A stretch of 64,000 nt of DNA from an uncultured Lachnospiraceae bacterium (lineage in GTDB: Bacteria > Bacillota > Clostridia > Lachnospirales > Lachnospiraceae): the NCBI GenBank assembly GCA_946558695.1, contig CAMNTQ010000010.1:1-64000 (forward strand), in the 5' to 3' direction. Position numbers and translations under genes: made by a program. The notes under the pieces are model-generated. The model was not told the origin of the DNA. It did not search any database and worked only from the letters and a program-made list of their open reading frames with translations. This document shows, piece by piece, positions 52,968 through 63,243 of the stretch (positions are counted from its first letter, which is position 1; each line of letters begins with the position of its first letter).

Positions 52968-53082
52968 GTCCGGAGATTTTTCTTATCCGATCGAAGGACA
53001 AAACGCATGGCTTAATGTCTGTTTGTGTGTTACAATGTAAATAACGCATTTTCCGAGCGGAAATAATAGTCAGAAGAGGTGA

Positions 53083-54730
<1,648 letters not shown>

Positions 54731-54786
54731 AATGTAATAGAATAATCCTATTGAGAGCAATTATATAGAAGGAAGGTATTGGAATT

Positions 54787-56037
54787 ATGAAAAGAAACGT
54801 TATTGTTGGACAGTCCGGCGGACCGACGGCAGCTATTAACTCCAGTCTTGCAGGCGTTTATCGTACTGCCAAAGACCGCGGTGCGAATAAAGTATATGGT
54901 ATGCTGCATGGAGTGCAGGGGTTATTAGAAGAAAAATATATTGATCTTTCCGATCATATTAAGACAGAGCTTGATGCAGAGCTTCTGAAGAGGACTCCGG
55001 CGGCTTTCTTAGGCTCCTGCCGTTATAAACTGCCTGAGATCCATGAGGACAGGGATGTGTACGATAAGATTTTTGCTATTCTGGATAAGCTTGATATTGA
55101 GGCGTTTATTTACATCGGCGGAAACGATTCTATGGATACGATCAAGAAGCTGTCCGACTATGCAATCATTACCGGACATCCGACAAGATTCATCGGCTGT
55201 CCGAAGACGATTGATAATGACCTTGCATTGACAGACCATACGCCGGGATATGGAAGCGCAGCAAAATATATCGGAACCTCTATGAAAGAGATTATCCGCG
55301 ACAGTTTCTGTCTGGAGTATTCTAACGGACTTGTTACGATCGTAGAGATCATGGGACGTAATGCGGGATGGCTTACCGGCGCGGCAGCTCTTGCGCAGGG
55401 CGAGGATTGTGAAGGACCGGATATGATTTATCTTCCGGAGCATTCTTTTGATCTGGTCAAATTCCGTGACAAGGTTCAGAAGATTCTGGAGAAGAAGACT
55501 TCCGTAGTAGTTGCGATTTCAGAGGGCATCTGCACAGAGGACGGAAGATATGTATGCGAGCTTGGCAACAGTGTTGATTTTGTAGATGCGTTTGGACATA
55601 AGCAGTTATCCGGCACAGCAGCTTATCTTGCAAATTATATTGCAGGGGAGCTTGGCTGCAAGACCCGAGCGATTGAGCTTAGTACGCTGCAGAGAGCAGC
55701 ATCTCACGCAGCATCCCGTGTGGATATCTTAGAGGCTTATCAGGTAGGCGGTGCTGCTGTAAAGGCGGCGGATGAGGGAGACAGCGGCAAGATGGTTGTT
55801 CTTCAGAGACTTTCTGACGATCCGTATCAGTGCGGAACAGAGGTTAAGGACGTTCATAAGATCGCCAACGACGAGAAGCTTGTTCCGCCGGAGTGGGTGA
55901 TCAGAGACGGAACTTATGTATCCAGTGAGTTCATTTCTTATGTAAGACCTTTGATTCAGGGAGATGTGTCGCCGGTAATGGTAGACGGTATCCCGAGACA
56001 TTTGTATACACCGAGAGAACTGAGCGAGAGGCATTAA
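54787..56037 (+). CDS. PPi-type 6-phosphofructokinase, copy 1
   Basis: A 416-aa phosphofructokinase of the long PPi group. The substrate site has YIGGNDSMDT, with Asp114 where ATP enzymes carry Gly, and PKTIDNDL with Lys140; both mark pyrophosphate use. GGPTAAINSS near the N terminus binds phosphate, and MGRNAGWLTGAAAL is also conserved. GAAGGTATTGG precedes the start. It ends at a good terminator. A 406-aa paralogue lies at 61851-63071 on the other strand. Confidence 0.9.
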   Translation: MKRNVIVGQSGGPTAAINSSLAGVYRTAKDRGANKVYGMLHGVQGLLEEKYIDLSDHIKTELDAELLKRTPAAFLGSCRYKLPEIHEDRDVYDKIFAILDKLDIEAFIYIGGNDSMDTIKKLSDYAIITGHPTRFIGCPKTIDNDLALTDHTPGYGSAAKYIGTSMKEIIRDSFCLEYSNGLVTIVEIMGRNAGWLTGAAALAQGEDCEGPDMIYLPEHSFDLVKFRDKVQKILEKKTSVVVAISEGICTEDGRYVCELGNSVDFVDAFGHKQLSGTAAYLANYIAGELGCKTRAIELSTLQRAASHAASRVDILEAYQVGGAAVKAADEGDSGKMVVLQRLSDDPYQCGTEVKDVHKIANDEKLVPPEWVIRDGTYVSSEFISYVRPLIQGDVSPVMVDGIPRHLYTPRELSERH

Positions 56038-56054
56038 GACTAATTAGAACATAT

Positions 56055-56095
56055 GGCAGTATTTAGCGGGGCGTTCCGTTAAATACTGCCTTTTC
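56055..56095 (+). terminator. Terminator of PFK copy 1
   Basis: GGCAGTATTTAGCGG pairs with CCGTTAAATACTGCC around a short loop, followed by TTTTC. Confidence 0.8.
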
Positions 56096-56281
56096 AGATT
56101 TGTTTTAGGCATCTGCAATCAGATTGTTTCAAATTTTTCAAAAAAGTTCTTGCTTTTTTTGCGTTTATCTTTTATGATATTAATCACTCTAGTTGTTCTG
56201 ATGAATCTGTTTTTCTTATGTTTCAGAAATATCTGTGAAAAGATTCCAAAAGTTTATTTTTTGTTAAGAGAGGTGGTGCGT

Positions 56282-57829
56282 TTGGCAGTTAAAGAGGAGT
56301 TTGATGTATTGCGTTTAATTGAACATAATCAGATCTGCTATATCAGTTCAGAATATGTAAAAGGATATCCATTGCCCAGATGGATGAAGTATCATCCTTG
56401 CGTGGAAAAGGATGAACTGTTTCGGATGATCGGTGATATTGCAAAGCAGTTGTCACAGATTCACAGATGCCGGGGGAATCCGTGCTACCGTTATGTGAAC
56501 CCGTATAGTATCATAGTATCGGAGGAGAGGCAGATCAGTTTTCTTGATGTCAATGCTGAATCGAATAACGACCAGCTCAGAATTATGCAGAGGCGTACAG
56601 TGCGGGAGCACTTTCTGCCTCCGGATGAGCCTTACTATCAAAAAGCCAGCGTAGAGCTTGACATCTATGGATTTGGCAGAACACTTCAATATTTACTCTC
56701 AGAGACAGATGTTGAGCCTCCTCTATGTAGAAGAGAGGAAGTAAAATTTCAGAAAATCATTTCTAAGAGCCTTAACAGGCAGTCAAAAAAAATATTTCAA
56801 AATGTATCAGAGATTCAAAGAATGATTCCAAAATACAGACAACCAAAGAAAGAGACGAACGGGGAGAAACGATTAGCGCAGGCTGTTATGACAGGGATGG
56901 TGATAGCGGGTCTTGCAGGCGCGGCGATCGGGGGAGGAGTCGTAGTTATAAAAAGTATAAATACAGTGGCAGAACAAGCGAAGCAAGAGAGTAATAAGCA
57001 GGAAGAAAAAGAACAGACAAGTGATAGGCAGGAGGAACGTAATGAGTCCGGTTCTGACGGCATAACAGACGGTAAAAAGGAAGAACTCCTGAATATGGAA
57101 CTTGGGACGGTATACTTCCTTGAACTTAAAAATTATGAAAAAAGCGGGGAATATTTTAGAAGTGTGAAAGATAATCCGCTGGCAGAACGTATGGCGGTTA
57201 TAGCGGAGTGTTTTGCGGGAGATCATGCGCAGGCGGGAAGGCTCAGGCAGATTCTTTCAGAAGCAGAGACAATACTAGAAGAACAGGAGGAGGAAAGGAT
57301 AGGTGAAAAACAGAGTTACTATCGCTGTATTTTGAAAGGGTATACCATTCTCGGGGAGAGCGATGATTTCCGCAATCTCTTAAGACTCGGGAAACTATGT
57401 CTGCAGGACAGTCCCAAAGAAGAAACAGCGGAAATATTAGGCTATATGGCATTTGCCTGTGAAGGTCTGGGCGAAATGGAGGAAGCGGTTCATATGTATG
57501 AAGAGCAGTTAAAACAGGAAGAGGATGAGATGGTGAGAGAGGAGATTTATAAAAAGGCTGCAGATATTCTCATACGTCTGGGAGAGAGCGGACAGGCACA
57601 GGAGATGCTTCGCACAGGTATTGGAGAAATAAACGATTCTGCGGAGCTTCGCACTGCATACACAGCAGCGCTGCTTGGCGATTCGGATATGGAGAGGCAA
57701 TTATGTATTCAAAGTATTCAGGAGCAGTTAAGGGAATTGCCGGAATTGGAAGATGTGGAAGAATTCAAAAAATTGATGAGACAATATGGAATAAATCTGG
57801 AAGGAGATAGGACATGGCAGGAAAGATAA
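56282..57829 (+). CDS. Membrane pseudokinase with extracytoplasmic TPR-like domain
   Basis: About 515 aa from the TTG at 56282, which follows AGAGGTGG; the frame is open back to 56150, adding a hydrophobic stretch with no ribosome site. Residues 1-185 resemble a Ser/Thr kinase without its N-lobe: SSEYVKGYPLPRWM hinge, IHRCRGNPCYRYVNPYSIIV where HRDxKxxN should be, FLDVN in place of DFG, and DIYGFGRTLQYLLS. No catalytic residue survives. A membrane helix spans 202-224, then an acidic linker and a TPR-like helical domain (about 270-515). The next gene overlaps by 16 bp. The architecture recalls EssB/YukC of type VII secretion, but no other T7SS gene is here. Confidence 0.78.
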   Translation: MAVKEEFDVLRLIEHNQICYISSEYVKGYPLPRWMKYHPCVEKDELFRMIGDIAKQLSQIHRCRGNPCYRYVNPYSIIVSEERQISFLDVNAESNNDQLRIMQRRTVREHFLPPDEPYYQKASVELDIYGFGRTLQYLLSETDVEPPLCRREEVKFQKIISKSLNRQSKKIFQNVSEIQRMIPKYRQPKKETNGEKRLAQAVMTGMVIAGLAGAAIGGGVVVIKSINTVAEQAKQESNKQEEKEQTSDRQEERNESGSDGITDGKKEELLNMELGTVYFLELKNYEKSGEYFRSVKDNPLAERMAVIAECFAGDHAQAGRLRQILSEAETILEEQEEERIGEKQSYYRCILKGYTILGESDDFRNLLRLGKLCLQDSPKEETAEILGYMAFACEGLGEMEEAVHMYEEQLKQEEDEMVREEIYKKAADILIRLGESGQAQEMLRTGIGEINDSAELRTAYTAALLGDSDMERQLCIQSIQEQLRELPELEDVEEFKKLMRQYGINLEGDRTWQER

Positions 57830-59844
57830 GATATTTGGCTGCATTGATTGCAGTGTTAGGATTGATTTATATACAGCAAAGCTCTGTAACATATGCGGGA
57901 GAAAGTTATTCGAAGCAATCTATAGAAGAAGTGAAGCCGCCGGAGGAGGGAGAAGAAAAGCTGCCGGAAGAAGGAGAAGAGAAGCCGCCGACGGAGGGAG
58001 AAGACAAACCGCCGGAAGGAGAGGAGAAGCCGCCGGAAGAAGGAGAAGAGAAGCCGCCGACGGAGGGAGAAGACAAACCGCCGGAAGAGGGAGAAGAGAA
58101 ACCGCCGGAAGGAGAAGAGAAACCGCCGGAAGGAGAAGAGAAGCCGCCGGAAGAGGGAGAGGAGAAACCGCCGGAAGAAGGAGAGAAACCGCCGGAAGAG
58201 GGAGAGGAGAAACCGCCGGTTGAAGAAGAAAAGAAGATAATAGAAGGATATCAGATAGAAATACCGAAACCGAATGGAGAGCAGGGTTATTATACAAAAA
58301 AACCAGAAATCACGATTTCCCATATCAGTGAAGCCGGGGTAACGAAATACTGTTTAAGACATGGCGGCAGCAGGCTCATCGAAAAGACATTGAAGAACAA
58401 GGGAGAAAAGGCAGTAATCACAGGAAATATGTTTTTAGAGGGGAAGAATATACTTCAAGTCTGGATGGAAAATGAGGAGGGGGAAAAGATTGAAAAATAT
58501 GAAATGAAAAAAGAAATTTGGATTGACACGAAAGAGCCCCAAATCCAGATGAGCGTGCCGGAAGGTTTTGATACGTGGTATCAGGGAAAGGTTTTGTTAT
58601 CTGTTGTCGGAGAAGACGCTGAAAGCGGTATTGTGAAGATTTCTTGCAGAGAAGGAAGCAAGCTCTTGGGAAGTACTAGTAAAAAGCAGGAGAAATTTGT
58701 GATATCCTGTCCGTCGGTATTTGGAAAAGGTGTTGATGTGACGGTGACCGCTGAAGATAAGGCAGGAAATAAAAGCGAGAGAGTCAAGACTGTTTTTATT
58801 GACAAAGTAGCTCCTGAGGTAACTATAACAGGAGCAAAAGATTATATGATTACCGGAAAATCAGTGAATCTTTCTTGTGAAATCAGTGAGGAAAACATGC
58901 TGCAGGAATTTTATGTACAGACGATATGGACGGATGTTAAGGGAAAGAAAAAGCAGCTTTCATCACCGGAGTGGAAGAATCATAGTAAAGGAAAAGCGCT
59001 GACACAGACATTGAAAAATGATGGGATGTATCATGTAAAGATTCAGGCAGAGGATATGTCGGGCCATGTGGCGACGAAAGATATGCAAGTGATGATAGAT
59101 AAGACGAATCCGGTTATTCGGTATATAGAAGCGCTTGACGGGCAGCAGCTTAAGAAATTCAAATGGGAATATCCTATTCATCAGATGATTCAGGATTTTA
59201 CGACATATGCATATGAGATGAGAGTAGACGGCATGCTTTATCATATGGGGGAGACCATTCGTGCGGAAGGAAAGCACAGAATGACAGTAAAAGCAACGGA
59301 TGCTGCGGGAAATAAAGCGCAGGCAGCGGCTGATTTTATAGTAGATCATACTGCGCCGGAAATTATTTTCCATAATATTGAAGGAGGAAAGGAATATGAG
59401 GAAGAGCATACGTTTGGCGTGGAGCTTGCAAAAGAGAGCGACAGAATCCGGCAGATACAGATCAATGGAGAAAGCCAGGTGATTGATTCCCCAAAAAAGC
59501 CGTACGAATTTGCGCTGCGTGAATGTAAAGACTATGAGGTGACAGTAAAAGCATATGATGAAGCGGGCAATGAATCTGAAAAAAGTCTCTTTTTTAAGAT
59601 TGTGCCGAAGAAATCATTGATGGAAAGAATTACAGAGCCAATAAAAATACGGTGGGGCATAGGCGAAAAGGCGGACATGCAGTTTCCGGAAACCGTACGA
59701 CAAGGAGAGTGGAAGGACAGCAGCGGACCGGGGTTGCTTAGAGCTGCTATTTTTATAATGATTGCCGGTGCTATGATTGTGTCGGGCATACTATATTATG
59801 AAACGGTATATAAGAAAAAGAAGAATCGGAATCTGTCAAACTAG
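57814..59844 (+). CDS. Surface protein with Pro/Glu repeats, Ig-like domains and C-terminal anchor
   Basis: A 676-aa protein with a signal peptide (1-29, ending TYAGES). A strongly acidic Pro/Glu repeat region (41-139, units such as EEKPPEEGEEK) follows, then four to five Ig-like beta-sandwich repeats (about 145-630) with recurring WIDTKEPQI, FIDKVAPEV, MIDKTNPVI and IVDHTAPEI starts and DxAGN motifs. A C-terminal membrane helix (about 643-665) and a KKKK tail complete it. It should be exposed outside the membrane with the repeats as a wall-spanning or stalk segment. It is coupled to the pseudokinase gene. GGAAGGAG precedes the ATG. Confidence 0.85.
   Translation: MAGKIRYLAALIAVLGLIYIQQSSVTYAGESYSKQSIEEVKPPEEGEEKLPEEGEEKPPTEGEDKPPEGEEKPPEEGEEKPPTEGEDKPPEEGEEKPPEGEEKPPEGEEKPPEEGEEKPPEEGEKPPEEGEEKPPVEEEKKIIEGYQIEIPKPNGEQGYYTKKPEITISHISEAGVTKYCLRHGGSRLIEKTLKNKGEKAVITGNMFLEGKNILQVWMENEEGEKIEKYEMKKEIWIDTKEPQIQMSVPEGFDTWYQGKVLLSVVGEDAESGIVKISCREGSKLLGSTSKKQEKFVISCPSVFGKGVDVTVTAEDKAGNKSERVKTVFIDKVAPEVTITGAKDYMITGKSVNLSCEISEENMLQEFYVQTIWTDVKGKKKQLSSPEWKNHSKGKALTQTLKNDGMYHVKIQAEDMSGHVATKDMQVMIDKTNPVIRYIEALDGQQLKKFKWEYPIHQMIQDFTTYAYEMRVDGMLYHMGETIRAEGKHRMTVKATDAAGNKAQAAADFIVDHTAPEIIFHNIEGGKEYEEEHTFGVELAKESDRIRQIQINGESQVIDSPKKPYEFALRECKDYEVTVKAYDEAGNESEKSLFFKIVPKKSLMERITEPIKIRWGIGEKADMQFPETVRQGEWKDSSGPGLLRAAIFIMIAGAMIVSGILYYETVYKKKKNRNLSN
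57934..58230 (+). repeat. In-frame Pro/Glu-coding repeat array
   Basis: About 300 bp of imperfect 18-27-bp units (CCGCCGGAAGAGGGAGAGGA-like) encoding KPPEEGEE-type repeats. A larger duplicated block with PPTEGEDKPPE appears twice. Unit lengths stay multiples of three, so copy number can change without frameshift. Confidence 0.9.
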
Positions 59845-59858
59845 TGGTAACAAAAATT

Positions 59859-59885
59859 GGGCTGATTCACTCAGCCCGCGTTTTT
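59859..59885. terminator. Terminator between the surface protein and REC-synthetase genes
   Basis: GGGCTGA (59859-59865) pairs with TCAGCCC (59871-59877), followed by GCGTTTTT. An A-run lies to the left. Confidence 0.8.
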
Positions 59886-59901
59886 CATATAGATGTCTCT
59901 T

Positions 59902-60972
59902 CTAATTATTAGAGTAATAGATTTTGTCGCGGATCTCCTGCATCTGGTAATCCAGCATTTCTATAGAATCCGCGCAATTTTTTAGTTGCGCTACAATCTT
60001 GTCAGTTTCTTTCACATCTTTTTTATATTTTAATTTATGCTCCAAACTAGCCCAGAAATCCATAGCTATTGTGCGGAACTGTACTTCTACTTTCATATAT
60101 CTCTTCCCTGTCGATAGAAAGATGGGGACGCTTAAAATGAGATGGAGACTTCGGTAACCATTGGATTTTGGATTCTGTATATAGTCTTTTTTCCGCAATA
60201 AGATGATATCGTCCTGCTGGCAGAACAGCTCTGCAATACGGTAGATATCATCAGGAAACGAGCAGATGACTCGCAGTCCCGCCACATCTGACAGCTTTTC
60301 CCGAATGTTTTCTACGGTAACAGGAAATCCTTTTCGCTCCAGCTTTTCATAGATACTTTCCGGCGATTTTAATCTGCTCTTGATTGATTCAAAAGGATTT
60401 CTGTTGTATTCTTGAGAGAATTCGGCATTCAGTACCTTTAATTTTGTCTCAACCTCTACGATGGCAGAACGATATTCCATCATCAACTGATTAAACGGTT
60501 TCGCTTCCCTTAACTGTTCCGCCTGCATCTGAATAATCTGGTACTGTTTTTTCAAAGTTTTAGCTTGTTTTGCAACTGTCTGTTCCAGTTGGTTCTTGCA
60601 GGTAAACAGTTCAATTGCGTTATTAACGCGATGTTTAACAATAGAACTTTCAAAAGGCTTATGAATGAAATCCGACACACCCAGTTCCAGACACTGTGTT
60701 TCAATCTCTACAGCATTTTCACTGCTTATGATGAGTACGGGAAACCGTTTCATCCAATTATTGTATTTCATCGCTCTGATCACGCCAAAACCGTCTAATA
60801 CAGGCATGCGCAGATCCAGAAGAAGAGCCGATATTTCATCCTGATGTACTCTGAGTTTTTTTAAAGCTTCAGCTCCGTCTGCGGCCGTCTCAACGATATA
60901 ATCGCTGTTCAGCATGTCCTGTAATAATTCACGGTTCAATTTTGCATCATCTACAACCAGTACTTTTCTCAT
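59902..60972 (-). CDS. Response-regulator receiver fused to RelA/SpoT-type alarmone synthetase
   Basis: A 356-aa fusion. Residues 1-120 form a receiver with acidic pocket VVDD, phospho-Asp53 (LLLDLRMP), the Ser in ISSEN and Lys105 (HKPF). Residues 121-160 look like a coiled coil. Residues 160-356 match small alarmone synthetases: RLKSPESIYEKLERKG (200-215), LSDVAGLRV (Asp229), YIQNPKSNGYRSLHL (264-278), VEVQFRT (Glu296) and AMDFWASLEHKLKYK. All synthetase landmarks are present and no HD hydrolase domain is seen. Phosphorylation of Asp53 would thus control (p)ppGpp synthesis. The ATG at 60972 is used; a TTG lies four codons upstream. No kinase gene adjoins it. Confidence 0.9.
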   Translation of the reverse strand: MRKVLVVDDAKLNRELLQDMLNSDYIVETAADGAEALKKLRVHQDEISALLLDLRMPVLDGFGVIRAMKYNNWMKRFPVLIISSENAVEIETQCLELGVSDFIHKPFESSIVKHRVNNAIELFTCKNQLEQTVAKQAKTLKKQYQIIQMQAEQLREAKPFNQLMMEYRSAIVEVETKLKVLNAEFSQEYNRNPFESIKSRLKSPESIYEKLERKGFPVTVENIREKLSDVAGLRVICSFPDDIYRIAELFCQQDDIILLRKKDYIQNPKSNGYRSLHLILSVPIFLSTGKRYMKVEVQFRTIAMDFWASLEHKLKYKKDVKETDKIVAQLKNCADSIEMLDYQMQEIRDKIYYSNN

Positions 60973-61268
60973 GTTTTTTACCAATCTCTTTGTTCAAATA
61001 TACTGTTTATAGTATACTTCATTCTTTGAAAAATGAAAAGGAAAAGTGAAACAATGTCATTATGAAAAAGTTTATTCTGAAATGAGAGAAAAGTGTAAAG
61101 ACTTTATTGGCTATAGTTGGTAAGGAAGTTTTTTATATCGCAAGTAAAGAGGAAACACAACAACAAGTGGCAAATGCGGAATATATTGTCAGGAGAATTG
61201 TAAAATATATTGTGAAAGAAAACAGCCATAGGATTTGTAGTATGTCATAAGGAGAGCTATAAGGTAGG

Positions 61269-61604
61269 GTGTTCGTACTGCTTACAAAATTTTCCAAATA
61301 CCCATCAGAAAAGGAAAGAAGAGTGATGACAAACGAAGAACAGAATATTTTCCTGAAATACGTGAGGATGCTGTATTACGGCGATATATTTGAAGTTGCC
61401 CTGTTTACAGGAATGCGTAATGGAGAATTCAGGGGCCTTGAATGGAAAGATATTGACTTTGAAGAAAAAGTGATACATGTCAGAGGAGATGAAGAAAATA
61501 TCAGGTCTGTTCTGATTGGACAGACCCGGATAAGGATGTGTAAAAAAGCAAGTGGTGTAAAAAGTGGTGTCAATCTCTGGGAAAAGAAGATAAGCAGAAG
61601 ATAA
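61269..61604 (+). pseudogene. Tyrosine recombinase (integrase) remnant
   Basis: The frame holds the start of a catalytic domain: MTNEEQNIFLKYVRM, then DIFEVALFTGMRNGEFRGLEWKDIDF, where the Arg in TGMRNGE is the first catalytic Arg. After VIHVRG the sequence departs from the family. The His-x-x-Arg and the Tyr are missing, and so is the N-terminal arm-binding domain. It resembles integrases of Tn916/Tn1549-type conjugative elements, though too little remains to say which. Confidence 0.75.
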
Positions 61605-61634
61605 GAATATTTGAAAACCCCCGTAAAAAGGGAG

Positions 61635-61669
61635 GATGCCGGGTAACCGCTCGTCACGGTTCCCGGCAT
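61635..61669. terminator. Hairpin after the integrase remnant
   Basis: ATGCCGGGTAACCG pairs with CGGTTCCCGGCAT with a single mismatch/bulge and a 7-nt loop. It is preceded by an A-rich run, and no long T-run follows. Confidence 0.5.
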
Positions 61670-61850
61670 GTATTATGAAAAAGTTTATTCAAAATAGTGT
61701 GCTACTATGATAACGTCACTGTTTTCTTTTGATGATACTATTATACGAATCAGCTATGAAGAAACAATGTTAAAGGAGTAAAAGAATTTTGAAAGATAAG
61801 TGAACAAACTGTTAACATGATTCTCCCGGTTTTAATATGTGGTGTTCCGA

Positions 61851-63071
61851 TTATCTGCGGTATGCGAAAAGGGGGATTCCGTTCTTGGTAGGCAGTTCTA
61901 CATACCCCTGCGTGAGTGGTCTCGCATAATCAATAAAAGCATCGCTGATATCAGAACCTTCATTAATAATCCATTCTGCAGGGACCGGTTTTTCTTTGTT
62001 GCAGATAATATTCACATCTGCAGTGCCATAGGATAGTTCATAAGGCACGCTCTTGTTTCTGACAAAAGTAATCATCTTTCCTGTCGCGCCTTCGAGTGCG
62101 GCATGCACAGCATAAATACCCGCATTTACTGCTTCGTCAAGATCCACTCTGGCAAGATGCGCACACGAACAGCGCTGACATACGTTCAGCTCTATAGAGC
62201 GCACTTTAACGCCGATTTTTTCTTTGACGAGATTTTCCAGATATTTTCCAGAGCCGGTCAGCATCTTGTGACCGAAATTATCAATACCTACATCGCTGGC
62301 ATATTCGCAGATGAACGTCCCTCTGCCGTCATTGATCCCCTCGGAGATGCATACGACAAGGTTCGGAGTGGTCTTTAAGCATTCTTTCACTTTTTCGATA
62401 AACGCGTCTTGATCGAAAGCAACTTCAGGAAGGTATATCAGTACCGGATTATCGCCTTCAAATTTACGGGCAAGCATGCTTGCGGCAGTGAGCCATCCGG
62501 CATGGCGGCCCATAACTTCTACGATAGTGACGGACTGTTTATTATCATAAACAGTGGCATCGGTGGCAATCTCCCTGACAACGGTGGCAACGTACTTTGC
62601 CGCGCTTCCGTAGCCTGGCGTATGGTCTGTTTCTACAAGGTCATTGTCAATCGTTTTCGGAACGCCGATAAAGCGGATATCACTTCCTGTCTTCGCCGCA
62701 TAGCGGGAAAGCTTGCTTACAGTGTCCATAGAATCATTTCCGCCGATGTAGAAAAAGTATCCGATATCCTTTTCATCAAATTTTTCAAATAATTGTGAAT
62801 ATACAGGGTCGTTTAGATTCTCCGGGAGTTTATAGCGGCAGGAGCCAAGATAAGCTCCCGGCGTCGTCCTCACAAGCTCTAGCTCATTAGTGGAATCAAG
62901 AGCCCCGATGTCCATATAATGATCATGGAGGAATCCTTCGATTCCGTTGATCATTCCATAGATGCGGCATACACCGGTCTGTTTCAGCCCTTCCGATACG
63001 ACGCCGTAAAGGCTTCCGTTAATTACTGCTGTTGGTCCGCCGGATTGTCCGACAATTATGTTTTTCTTCAT
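61851..63071 (-). CDS. PPi-type 6-phosphofructokinase, copy 2
   Basis: A 406-aa paralogue of copy 1. It keeps GQSGGPTAVINGSL, FYIGGNDSMDTVSKLS and PKTIDNDLVETDHTPGYGSAAKY, again the Asp/Lys pair of pyrophosphate users, and VMGRHAGWLTAASML. The copies differ clearly in the C-terminal half (here CQRCSCAHLARVDLDEA). GGAGG precedes the ATG on the minus strand. One copy may be an isoform with other regulation or substrate, such as sedoheptulose-7-phosphate. Confidence 0.88.
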   Translation of the reverse strand: MKKNIIVGQSGGPTAVINGSLYGVVSEGLKQTGVCRIYGMINGIEGFLHDHYMDIGALDSTNELELVRTTPGAYLGSCRYKLPENLNDPVYSQLFEKFDEKDIGYFFYIGGNDSMDTVSKLSRYAAKTGSDIRFIGVPKTIDNDLVETDHTPGYGSAAKYVATVVREIATDATVYDNKQSVTIVEVMGRHAGWLTAASMLARKFEGDNPVLIYLPEVAFDQDAFIEKVKECLKTTPNLVVCISEGINDGRGTFICEYASDVGIDNFGHKMLTGSGKYLENLVKEKIGVKVRSIELNVCQRCSCAHLARVDLDEAVNAGIYAVHAALEGATGKMITFVRNKSVPYELSYGTADVNIICNKEKPVPAEWIINEGSDISDAFIDYARPLTQGYVELPTKNGIPLFAYRR

Positions 63072-63243
63072 ATATCATTCCTCCATCTGTAATAACTATA
63101 TCGGATATCGGAAGATTTTACAATTGAATATTTGTTTTTCTCAAAAATAAGTTGGAAAATTTGAGAGAATGCTTTATACTAGGAAGAAGTGTGTGAAAAC
63201 AGCTGGAAGGGTAGAAGAGAAAAACAACTAGGAGGAGATTAAG

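Larger units (their letters stand above)
61059..61690. repeat. Perfect 19-bp direct repeat flanking a recombinase remnant
   Basis: ATTATGAAAAAGTTTATTC occurs at 61059-61077 and again, identical, at 61672-61690. The 594 bp between the copies hold the decayed tyrosine recombinase. The arrangement fits attL/attR sites of an integrated element that has since shrunk by deletion. Confidence 0.7.
60985..61850. other. 866-bp gap with an integrase remnant between direct repeats
   Basis: No intact gene. It contains a 19-bp direct repeat (61059-61077, 61672-61690), an unassigned ~50-codon frame without a start (about 61083-61250; VGKEVFYIASKEETQQQ), a tyrosine recombinase fragment (61269-61604) and a hairpin (61635-61669). 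Confidence 0.7.

Noticed and set aside
56282..57829. Calling the pseudokinase EssB and the locus a type VII secretion system
   Set aside because: Only the topology matches. No EssC ATPase, WXG100 or other T7SS gene is in the surrounding 10 kb.
57934..58230. Repeat array considered as a CRISPR or VNTR locus
   Set aside because: Units are imperfect, contiguous, multiples of three and lie in frame inside a signal-peptide protein; there are no spacers and no cas genes.
57856..58323. Long minus-strand open frames opposite the Pro/Glu repeat region, encoding Leu/Phe/Arg-rich proteins
   Set aside because: They are the antisense reading of the in-frame repeat array. They have no ribosome site and no family, and vanish outside the repeats.
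61083..61250. Fifty-codon frame (FYIASKEETQQQ region) as a gene
   Set aside because: No start codon or ribosome site, and no family recognised; kept only as a note in the gap description.
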